Below are positions 55,279-62,648 of a stretch of 64,000 nt of DNA, in pieces (position 1 is the stretch's first letter; every line of letters starts with the position of its first letter). The DNA lies in the NCBI GenBank assembly GCA_024655945.1, contig JANLFK010000002.1, forward strand, positions 368,610 through 432,609, written 5' to 3'. The position numbers were made by a program, and so were the translations under genes. This stretch comes from a candidate division KSB1 bacterium (lineage in GTDB: Bacteria > Zhuqueibacterota > Zhuqueibacteria > JANLFK01 > Oleimicrobiaceae). The notes beneath the pieces were generated by a model that ran no database searches, was not told the DNA's origin, and worked only from the letters and a program-made list of their open reading frames with translations.

Positions 55279-56748
55279 TCAGTGCCCCCGCCGCGCACCC
55301 GCTACCTCGCGCACGCTGCCCAACACAGGGATGCCCGTTCGCCACTCCAACTCCGCTGGCTCATGCACCGTGTGATCCAAATATTCCGCAACGAAGGCCA
55401 GCGTCAGCGAGCCAAAAAGCGCCAGGAGCAGACCCAAGGCCATGTTCAGCCGCTTGTGGGGTCGCACCGGGCGCAAGGGCGGTTCCGCCGAACTGATCAC
55501 CCGCGCGCTCACCCCCCGCTGCATCCTTGCCAGCGAAATGCGCGCCTGCTCGCGCTGGCGGAGAAGCAGAGAGTAAATCTGCTGATTGTCGTCAATGCCG
55601 CGGCTCAGTTGCGAAAACTCGTACTCCTGCTTAGCAAGATTCTGGATGTCCCGCTTGATGCTCGCAATCGATTCCTGCAGAGCCTCCTCCTCAGAACGGA
55701 GCGCGGCGATGGCGACTGTCTCCATCTGGATGATCTGCTCAACCTCTTCAGCGATTTGACGCTGCGTGGCAGCTATCTGCTTGTCGAGATTTCTCACCCC
55801 CTCGTATTGAGGCGTAAACCGGGTGAGAAGCTGTTCTCGGCGCATCTGCAAGTCCAAGAGTTCGCCGCGCAGCTTGGCAATGTGCTTTTCTCTGCTTGGG
55901 CTGTCACTCGACTCGATAGACGGGATGCCTACCCTCCCTTGCGCCAGCTCCTGCTTGAGCACCTGCAGGCGTGCCTCTTTGCCAATGCGCGTGGTGCGCA
56001 CCTCGGTGAGTCTGGACTCATAGTCAGACAGGCGGTTTAGGAGAATGGTGCGCTGCGCCTCGGGCGAGATCATCGCAGCCGATTGCTTGTAGTTGGCCTG
56101 CTTCTCCTGTAGCTCGCGCAGCCGGCTGTCGGCCAAGCGGAGTTGCTCCTGGAAGAACTTATAGGCGGCTGATTGGTCGTAGAGCTGTGCGCGATAGGTG
56201 GCGTACGCCTCCACCACCGCATTGGCCGCCGCGGCAGCATAGGCAGGGTCATTGGCCTCAAAGCTTACCAGGATGACATTGGTCTTGGGGACGTTCTCTA
56301 CGCGCAACCTCTGCTGGAAGTCGATGAGGCTGCTCTCTAGCTTGCGCTGCTCGCCAACCTCTCGCGAGGGAAAAGCTGCCCTGACTGGCACCGGCCCCAC
56401 CTTCTCCATGGCCCGCGCCGCCACCGGGAGGCTTCGAATGATCTCCGTCTCCGCGTTCACCCAGTCGTAGCGGTCATAGTCCGGCTGCACGCTCACTCCC
56501 AACAGGACGGACTTTTCCGAGTCGATCTCCCGCTCTACCAGGAGCTTTGCCGTCGCGCGAAACACCGGGGCTGCCAAGAAGGTGACAGCCGCCACGCCGC
56601 CGATGACCGGCGCAGCGAAACCCAGGACGAGCCACTTCCGCCTGAACAGCACCCGCAAGAAACGGAGCAGGGGACTGCTGCCGATGGCCGGTGCAACGAA
56701 CTCTTGCGTCGCGGTGAATGTGCTCCCTGTCACTGGACTCATTTCCAT
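55279..56748 (-). CDS. Chain-length determinant / polysaccharide co-polymerase (Wzz, GumC-like)
   Basis: A 489-residue protein. A transmembrane helix near residues 38-60 precedes the Wzz domain, with a long coiled coil (about 200-400), and a second helix near residue 450 (LNMALGLLLALFGSLTLAF) before a short cytoplasmic tail. PEPPLRPVRPHKRLN-like PP region precedes this helix. It would control polymer length together with the downstream ATPase. ATG 56748 with GGAG upstream. Confidence 0.88.
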   Translation of the reverse strand: MEMSPVTGSTFTATQEFVAPAIGSSPLLRFLRVLFRRKWLVLGFAAPVIGGVAAVTFLAAPVFRATAKLLVEREIDSEKSVLLGVSVQPDYDRYDWVNAETEIIRSLPVAARAMEKVGPVPVRAAFPSREVGEQRKLESSLIDFQQRLRVENVPKTNVILVSFEANDPAYAAAAANAVVEAYATYRAQLYDQSAAYKFFQEQLRLADSRLRELQEKQANYKQSAAMISPEAQRTILLNRLSDYESRLTEVRTTRIGKEARLQVLKQELAQGRVGIPSIESSDSPSREKHIAKLRGELLDLQMRREQLLTRFTPQYEGVRNLDKQIAATQRQIAEEVEQIIQMETVAIAALRSEEEALQESIASIKRDIQNLAKQEYEFSQLSRGIDDNQQIYSLLLRQREQARISLARMQRGVSARVISSAEPPLRPVRPHKRLNMALGLLLALFGSLTLAFVAEYLDHTVHEPAELEWRTGIPVLGSVREVAGARRGH

Positions 56749-56833
56749 GAATGGCTCCAAATGATTGGCTAGGGAACCTATGCGCTCCACCCGACACAAA
56801 CCGCCCGTCCGCCATAAGTCCTTCTGCACTCCG

Positions 56834-57706
56834 TTAGTTGGTTGTGGTAACCTCTGGTCGCATGGGGCGTGTCTTGCCCCGTCCCATTGAAGCGGCCAAC
56901 AAACCTTCAACGATGAGCTCGAACTGGTCAGCATCCCGATTGTTGTAGCGCCACTCGAGCTCTTTTATGACAATGAATATGTTGCCTCGATTGATTGCAC
57001 GATTCCCCAGGAGGTACCCCTTGGCATACTGCCAAAACCCCTGGAGGTAGTCCACATAGACTGCGTCGGCCCACTTCGCCCTCCTCTGCCGACGTCTTCC
57101 CCGGTCAACAAAGGCCACGACTGTATCGTACTCTTGCCACGGTTCGGTGTAGAGGATCTTGCCTTTCCGAACGCGCGCCAGGTCCGACTTGAGGACTGCT
57201 TCCCCTTGGGCTGCATCTAAGAGCCTGGCTTCTCCATACTCCACCTTGTCGAGCACGCCAATGGCCGGATAGTCCTTAGCCTGCACATCGTCCGCCGTTC
57301 CGTGCAGTTGCGGCCCAAGAACCGCATGCCTGATCAGCGTGTAGGCCCTGAGCCCCGTCTTGTAGTTGAGGTTGCATCGCGCTGCCGCCTGTCGCGCTGG
57401 CACTTCTGCCACCCAATAGTTCACGATGGACAGCCAGGTCGACAACGGCACATTGAGAACCGAAAACGCCGTGGCCACCAGGGGGCGGAACTCCCAACGG
57501 CAACGACGACACTTCAAGCGAGATCTGCTCAGGACATAGAAGCTGTCAAAGTCGCATTTTCCGCACCTCAACATCCCCATTTTCTGCAGGCGCTGCAGCA
57601 AGTAGGCATACGCCGCCTCCTCGTCGGTCAGTATGCCGCTCAGTTCCAGCAGTCTACGGCGGAATGTGTCCATTAGCTCAGTCCCATACTCGGCGTACCG
57701 ATCCAC
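56834..57706 (-). CDS. IS1595-type transposase-like protein at head of polysaccharide locus
   Basis: A 290-residue protein. A four-Cys zinc ribbon (CGKCDF ... CRRCRWEF, about 48-70) is followed by helices similar to ISXO2/IS1595 transposases, and the end has the FW...LLGN...ELEWRYNNRDADQF pattern of the IS1595 C-terminus. The usual acidic triad is hard to place: VLDKVEYGE stands where VDE-Y-GG would be, and LYTEPWQEY where TDExxAY would be. No terminal inverted repeats were seen. GTG 57706 is the probable start. It could be a domesticated regulator. Confidence 0.6.
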   Translation of the reverse strand: MDRYAEYGTELMDTFRRRLLELSGILTDEEAAYAYLLQRLQKMGMLRCGKCDFDSFYVLSRSRLKCRRCRWEFRPLVATAFSVLNVPLSTWLSIVNYWVAEVPARQAAARCNLNYKTGLRAYTLIRHAVLGPQLHGTADDVQAKDYPAIGVLDKVEYGEARLLDAAQGEAVLKSDLARVRKGKILYTEPWQEYDTVVAFVDRGRRRQRRAKWADAVYVDYLQGFWQYAKGYLLGNRAINRGNIFIVIKELEWRYNNRDADQFELIVEGLLAASMGRGKTRPMRPEVTTTN

Positions 57707-58618
57707 TCCTGACTCGTTTGATGGTCACTTGAGGTGCTGGACACCGCCCTCCGTGCCGGCGCAGCGCCAGAACCTGAGAACCCCCGCCAACCAAGGAAAT
57801 TGCGCGTTGTACCTCTTACACCTGAACTCCCGCCAGGGCGTACTAAGCCTACCCGCAGTGCAAGAGGCACAATGCTCCCCTTGTCCTCAGAACGTCAATG
57901 TCGGAGGGTAGGCAAGCCCGCGCACGACAGCAAATAGCACCGGCGTGGGCTCGCCCTCAGTCGCCTTGATTCAGCGCAACAAGCCCCATGTCATGCAAAG
58001 CGAAGCGATTGTGAGTGAGTCGGAAGACTCAAAAGGAAGGAGATGTTAGTGGCCGTTGCTGAAAAACAACCCAAGACCCAGAGACTACTATCCACCCTAC
58101 CCAGCTGTGGCTAACAGTCCCTTTCCTTTTCCGAAATTCTTCCCCATTGAACTGCTAACCAACATCCATGTCGGCGGGCAACTGACCCTAAAACAGGTCT
58201 CGCAGGTAAGGGCTCAATCCTCCCTGTTCGGACGGTGCAAATGTACAAATATTGCACAAGAAAATCAAGCGAAATTTTCAATCATTACCGTTTTTTGCCA
58301 CCGTCTTCTCGGCAACGTCATGTCCGGCCTTACTGCCATTGCCTGCACGTGCTCCGCTACGGCGCTTTCCATTCTCTCCGCGGCCAAAGGAGACCAACGC
58401 GCGGCCTACCGGCTATGCGATTCAGTATCTTGCAAAAATCGTATTCGAGCTACCGCACCAAAAGACCCGACGAGATCCCAAGCGTTCTTCCCTTTCGACA
58501 AATGGCGGTCCCTTTCTGGCCAAGCCGTGCCCAGGCAACCTTTCCATATATTGCCACCAGGCACGAGCCCGGCATACCTGACGCCTTCAAACCTCGCGCG
58601 GTGGAGGAGGGATTCTCC
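57707..58618. other. 0.9 kb intergenic region, divergent control of two loci
   Basis: No convincing protein gene. It contains the minus-strand promoter at 58240-58268, about 530 bases of untranslated leader for the polysaccharide block, a small hairpin (GAGTC/GACTC near 58017-58030), and a plus-strand mini-ORF 58049-58114 (GTG start, 21 residues) behind AAGGAAGG that may be fortuitous. Confidence 0.5.
58240..58268 (-). promoter_or_regulatory. Promoter candidate for the polysaccharide locus
   Basis: Minus strand TTGATT (58268-58263), 17 bp, TACATT (58245-58240) followed by TG; TACATTTG also fits the Bacteroidetes TAnnTTTG -7 element. Sited in the most AT-rich part of the intergenic region. 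Confidence 0.5.
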
Positions 58619-58646
58619 TTGACTTTCACGGAAAACGGGCTATCTT
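58619..58646 (+). promoter_or_regulatory. Promoter of the secreted glycosidase
   Basis: TTGACT (58619-58624), 16 bp, TATCTT (58641-58646), about 27 bases before the start codon at 58673, allowing a short leader with the GGGAGG ribosome site. Confidence 0.55.
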
Positions 58647-58672
58647 TAGTTCACAGTCGGGAGGAAACCGCT

Positions 58673-61270
58673 ATGCTTGGACAAATGCGCTACTGCCGTT
58701 TGGCAGTTCTGCTTGCCCTTGCCCATTTGGGACTCGGATATGGCCCGTCGGACACTCGCATGGAGTCCCAGCTAACCGTGCACACCGACATCCCTCACGC
58801 GCAGGTTGAGGTCGGCGGCCCCTACGCAGGGATCGAAGCTCACCACAGCTCGCCCCTTCTCACCAGGATCAGCTTCTTCTACCCTGTGGCGAACAGTCTG
58901 GACAACAGTGAAGACTATTGGACGCGTGATACATCGCGGGTATTCCTCATTGCGCTGAAGGAAGGCGACAACAAACCGCAACTTCTGGAAACCGGCCAGC
59001 GTCTCATCTCCCTGACGCCCTACTCGGTGAGTTACCGCCACGAAGCCACATCATGGGAGGCAGAAGTTTCCTACGAGTTCTGCTTGGGAGAACCGGCGTT
59101 GCTGGCGACGATTACCCTGAAGAACAAGTCAGCTCGAACCGAACAGTTCGACCTCCGCACGCACCTTGACGCGGCTCTGCGTACCAGCCACACATACGAG
59201 CGCAAAGAGAAAGCCTGGACGGAACTCGACGCAAGGGAACGCGCGCTGCTTGTCCACCACTTGGACCCGGAGACAGGACCGGCCGAGCTAATTGTGGTCA
59301 ACGTGGGCGCCGAACCCCATTCTTTCGCCACGGACGGGCGCGACATAGCGACAACACTTGCCCCGCCTCCCTCCCGCTGGCTCACTGAGATAGACAGTCT
59401 CCCCTGCACACTGCTTCCGGAGGCCAACCCTGGTCCGCCCGTGGTGGCCTTCATTTACCGCGCACAGCTGCGCCCTGAGGAGGCGATCACCGTCAAACAG
59501 CTAGTCGGCATATGTGCCGCAGGAGAAGGACGCGCACTCGCACAGCACCTCCGTCGCACCTATGAGCGAGAGGTGGCCGCCTACCGCGCGCATGTGCTCC
59601 AGGAATCGTTCCGCGGCACGGCGCTCCGGATCCAGGAACCGGGCGCTTTGCACACTGCACGCTGGGCAAGGGGGGTTCTGGCCGCCAACGCCCACTACCT
59701 TGCGGGACACATTCTCCCAATGCCGTGCCCGGCAGAGTACAACTTTTTCTTCACGCACGATGCCTTACTCACGGACGTAGCCGCCTGTCGCTTTAACCCC
59801 GCCCGCGTGCGCCGTGACCTCCTCTATCTTGCCAGCCTGAAGGATTCGCTCAACACTCTCCCGCACGCCTACTACTGGAAGGACCACCGTTACGTCACCG
59901 AACTCGCCGGGCCAGACAATTGGAACCACCTTTGGTTCATCATCGTGGCGGGGCGCTATTTCAAGCACTCTGCAGATCGCAGGACCATGGCTGAGCTCTT
60001 GCCGCTCCTCACCAGAAGCCTGCATCTTGTGCTCACCAATTGTGGCGAAGACGACCTCGTCTGGGCATACCGCCCAGACTGGTGGGACATCGGCAGCAAC
60101 TATGGCCCCCGCGCCTACATGACCATTCTCACCGTGGCCGCCATGCGGGAGTTCATCCACCTATCATGGGGGCTGGGCCAGAAGGATTCCCTGATGCGCT
60201 ATGAGCAGCTATCGACACGCATGGAGAGGGCCCTGAAGGAACGCCTCTGGGACGACGAGCGCGGCTACCTGATGGACTATCTGCAAGATGGAAAACCTGA
60301 TCCCCACCTCTATACCGGCCCCTTGCTCGCCGTCCCTTTCGGCCTGCTCGACGGTGCAAAGGCAGAAAGACTTGTGGCCACAGCCCGGCGGGTGCTGGTT
60401 GACCAGAACATTGGGGTGCTCAATGCCTATCCTCCGGATTTTGACCAACTGGTCGAGGAATTCCGTTTTCACGGCAACGAGGCCGGGACGCCTTACCACT
60501 ACCTAAATGGAGGTGTGTGGCCCCACGGCAATGCCTGGTATGCGTTGGCTCTCAATGCCGTCGGTGCCAAGCAGGAAGCGTACGACTTTTTGGCCAAGAC
60601 CATGAGCTTGCACGGGGTGATGACCAGCCCCAATGGGCAGCCGGCCATGTACGAATACCGCTGTGGCGACCCCAGCGACTCTTTGCGGTACGGGCAGGTG
60701 GACAAGCCCCAGTTCCTTTGGGCCGCCGCTTGGTATCTGGAGGCGCTGCTTTCGGTCTATGGCCTGACCGGAAACGCATGGAACCTGAGCATCGATCCTT
60801 TCTTGCCCCTGGGGCAAAGCGAGTTTGCCAGCGACTGGTTCGTCGCCGGGAACAAAGTTCTCGTCTCGATCCGAGGACAAGGTCCCGTCATTAGGCGCCT
60901 CCGCTTCGATGGGCACGACTACCCTTCTGCAGTGATTCCCCACAAGAGCGCGCCCCGGCGGCGGGTGAACGTGGAGCTCGGCCGTCCACAGCATCCCTAT
61001 CTCGCCGCGGCCAATTCCGCACTGGTCTCGGCCCGATGGGAAGAACGTGGTGGCCGCCTGGAGCTGCTATTGGCCGCCTTTCCCAGGCATCGCAGTGCGG
61101 TGGTGGTGATTTCCCCGTGGCCGCTCGTCAAGGCGTCGCTTGCAAGCGGCGGCTGGCTGCACTGGGACTGCGAGCCTGTTGCCGGTGCTCACCGGGTGAC
61201 GGTGGTGTTCGCCCACCAGGAAGAGGAAGAGCAGCTTGTGCTCTCCTTCGGCCGCAACTGTTCAGAATGA
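58673..61270 (+). CDS. Secreted (alpha/alpha)6-barrel glycoside hydrolase
   Basis: An 865-residue protein with a signal peptide (about 1-22), an N-terminal beta-sandwich and a C-terminal helical barrel whose segments (HDALLTDVAAC, GPDNWNHLW, DWWDIGSNYGPRAYM, NGGVWPHGNAWYALAL) resemble glycogen-debranching / GH63/GH94-like amylo-1,6-glucosidase-type enzymes. The precise bond cleaved is not certain. ATG 58673 was chosen: GGGAGG precedes it and the signal peptide begins there, while the 146 residues of open frame upstream lie over the promoter. The neighbouring LacI regulator suggests sugar control. Confidence 0.75.
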   Translation: MLGQMRYCRLAVLLALAHLGLGYGPSDTRMESQLTVHTDIPHAQVEVGGPYAGIEAHHSSPLLTRISFFYPVANSLDNSEDYWTRDTSRVFLIALKEGDNKPQLLETGQRLISLTPYSVSYRHEATSWEAEVSYEFCLGEPALLATITLKNKSARTEQFDLRTHLDAALRTSHTYERKEKAWTELDARERALLVHHLDPETGPAELIVVNVGAEPHSFATDGRDIATTLAPPPSRWLTEIDSLPCTLLPEANPGPPVVAFIYRAQLRPEEAITVKQLVGICAAGEGRALAQHLRRTYEREVAAYRAHVLQESFRGTALRIQEPGALHTARWARGVLAANAHYLAGHILPMPCPAEYNFFFTHDALLTDVAACRFNPARVRRDLLYLASLKDSLNTLPHAYYWKDHRYVTELAGPDNWNHLWFIIVAGRYFKHSADRRTMAELLPLLTRSLHLVLTNCGEDDLVWAYRPDWWDIGSNYGPRAYMTILTVAAMREFIHLSWGLGQKDSLMRYEQLSTRMERALKERLWDDERGYLMDYLQDGKPDPHLYTGPLLAVPFGLLDGAKAERLVATARRVLVDQNIGVLNAYPPDFDQLVEEFRFHGNEAGTPYHYLNGGVWPHGNAWYALALNAVGAKQEAYDFLAKTMSLHGVMTSPNGQPAMYEYRCGDPSDSLRYGQVDKPQFLWAAAWYLEALLSVYGLTGNAWNLSIDPFLPLGQSEFASDWFVAGNKVLVSIRGQGPVIRRLRFDGHDYPSAVIPHKSAPRRRVNVELGRPQHPYLAAANSALVSARWEERGGRLELLLAAFPRHRSAVVVISPWPLVKASLASGGWLHWDCEPVAGAHRVTVVFAHQEEEEQLVLSFGRNCSE

Positions 61271-61348
61271 ACAGGCCTCGGCGAGAAAATACCTGGGGAC
61301 CGCATAGGCTACGCACAGTCGATTTTGCGCCTTCACGCAAAAAAGTAC

Positions 61349-61377
61349 TTGACAAATTGCCGCGTGCGCGTTATATT
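61349..61377 (+). promoter_or_regulatory. Promoter of the lacI-type regulator gene
   Basis: TTGACA (61349-61354), 17 bp, TATATT (61372-61377). Near-consensus, with the operator palindrome starting five bases after the -10 element. Confidence 0.85.
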
Positions 61378-61381
61378 AAAT

Positions 61382-61393
61382 CGAAACGTTTCG
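61382..61393 (+). promoter_or_regulatory. LacI-family operator palindrome
   Basis: CGAAACGTTTCG is a perfect 12-bp palindrome with the central CG of LacI/GalR-type operators (cre-like). It covers the predicted transcription start, so autorepression is likely. Confidence 0.75.
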
Positions 61394-61461
61394 CCCGTCA
61401 TGCGCCTTCGACTGGGCTTGCAGCAGGGCGTAGTTGAACAGTAGAGGGCAGCTGGAATAGA

Positions 61462-61472
61462 ATCGTTTCGAT
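61462..61472 (+). promoter_or_regulatory. Second, weaker operator-like palindrome at the lacI start codon
   Basis: ATCGTTTCGAT is palindromic about its central T and shares CGTTTCG with the first operator. It lies across the start codon, 80 bases from operator 1, a spacing that allows looping. Confidence 0.4.
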
Positions 61473-62475
61473 GAGCCCGACCATCAAGGACGTTGCCCGG
61501 CGTGCAGGAGTGGCTGTGTCCACCGTGTCGCTCGTGGTCAACCGCAAAGGGAAAGTAAGCGCAGAGACACGTGAACGCGTGTTGCGCGCCGTGGCTGAGC
61601 TCAACTATCACCCCCACCGTTCCGCGCGTGGGCTTGTCACCCAGCGCAGTGGCAACCTCGGATTCATCCTCACCGACGACCACTTCTCCCGAGCTGAACC
61701 TTTCTACACGAAAGTCTTTTTGGGTACCGAATTCGAAGCCCGCGGTCACGACTACTACATCCTGTTGACCACCGTCGAACAGCGCTTCCGTCGCGAAGGG
61801 GTTCCGCGCTTCTTGCTGGAGCGCGATGTGGACGGTGTCATTTTCGCTGGCAAGGTGCCCTCCCGGCTGGTCGAGTACGTCAAGCAACAGGGCCTCCCTA
61901 TCGTCTTAGTCGACTACTACCCACCGCGTGGCGATTACTCCTGTGTGCTCATCGACAATGTGGGCGGCGCGCAGCTCGCGGTAAGCCATCTCGTCCACAA
62001 GGGGCACCGGCGCATCGCTTTTGTCGGCGGCGACTTGGAACACCCAAGCATTCATGAGCGCTTTCTTGGATATCGGGAAGCCCTGACACAGGCAGGCATC
62101 GAGGTGCTCGATGCACTGGTGGTCACCGACCAACCGTACACCGGGACCACTGATGGCTACGAAGCTGCCAAGGAGCTGCTCGACCGAGGACAGCCATTCA
62201 CGGCACTCTTTGCGGCAAACGACGCGATGGCCGTGGGCGCGCTGCGACTGATGCAGGAAGGCGGAATCAAGGTCCCAAACGACGTAGCCATTGTGGGTTT
62301 TGACGATGTGGAGGCGGCGATTACTACCCAGCCGACTTTGACCACCGTGCGGGTCCCCAAGGAAGAGCTCGGCGCCATTGCCGTGCGGCGCCTGGTTGAA
62401 CAGATCAACCACAACGACCGGGCCATTAGCCGAACGATTGTGCCAACCACCTTAGTGCTGAGAGAATCCGCGTAA
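61471..62475 (+). CDS. LacI/GalR-family transcriptional regulator
   Basis: A 334-residue regulator. HTH at 4-23 (TIKDVARRAGVAVSTVSLV), the hinge helix segment VSAETRERV...RSARGL, and a periplasmic-binding-protein-like effector domain (VVGFDDVEAAI near 270). It is expected to bind the palindromes at its promoter and sense a sugar. No strong ribosome site precedes ATG 61471, which overlaps the second operator. It probably controls the glycosidase and the secreted protein around it. Confidence 0.9.
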   Translation: MSPTIKDVARRAGVAVSTVSLVVNRKGKVSAETRERVLRAVAELNYHPHRSARGLVTQRSGNLGFILTDDHFSRAEPFYTKVFLGTEFEARGHDYYILLTTVEQRFRREGVPRFLLERDVDGVIFAGKVPSRLVEYVKQQGLPIVLVDYYPPRGDYSCVLIDNVGGAQLAVSHLVHKGHRRIAFVGGDLEHPSIHERFLGYREALTQAGIEVLDALVVTDQPYTGTTDGYEAAKELLDRGQPFTALFAANDAMAVGALRLMQEGGIKVPNDVAIVGFDDVEAAITTQPTLTTVRVPKEELGAIAVRRLVEQINHNDRAISRTIVPTTLVLRESA

Positions 62476-62503
62476 CTGGCAGGCAATATCCCGAAAGGAG
62501 GTG

Positions 62504-62533
62504 ATGTGCGCAGCAACGACTGGTTCGCACTGA
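62504..62533 (+). CDS. Micro-ORF of 9 residues with perfect Shine-Dalgarno
   Basis: ATG at 62504 preceded by AAAGGAGGTG, a near-perfect complement of the 16S 3' end; ends TGA at 62531. The peptide is MCAATTGSH. Its ribosome site shares GGAGGTGATG with the next micro-ORF, so it may be a leader peptide or a duplicated start region. Confidence 0.35.
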   Translation: MCAATTGSH

Positions 62534-62549
62534 CCACCGAGAGGAGGTG

Positions 62550-62633
62550 ATGGCCTTCCAAAGACAAACAGCGTGCTTCATGTCGCAAGGGATGACGCGG
62601 AGAGATCTCACGCTCCGCAGCTGCTGCACCTAA
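62550..62633 (+). CDS. Micro-ORF of 27 residues with strong Shine-Dalgarno
   Basis: ATG 62550 preceded by GAGGAGGTG; ends TAA at 62631, 15 bases before the next ATG at 62649. The peptide has Arg-rich and Cys-rich stretches (TRRDLTLRSCCT). No family is recognised. It could be a small protein or a leader whose translation couples the downstream gene. Confidence 0.45.
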   Translation: MAFQRQTACFMSQGMTRRDLTLRSCCT

Positions 62634-62648
62634 CCAGGAGGAAGCACC

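Noticed and set aside
54231-56040. Two long overlapping plus-strand frames (54231-55496 and 54853-56040)
   Set aside because: Antisense to the sugar transferase, ATPase and Wzz-like genes, all with conserved motifs.
58235-58672. N-terminal extension of the secreted glycosidase
   Set aside because: It has no signal peptide, covers the promoter, and a good ribosome site and signal sequence occur at 58673.
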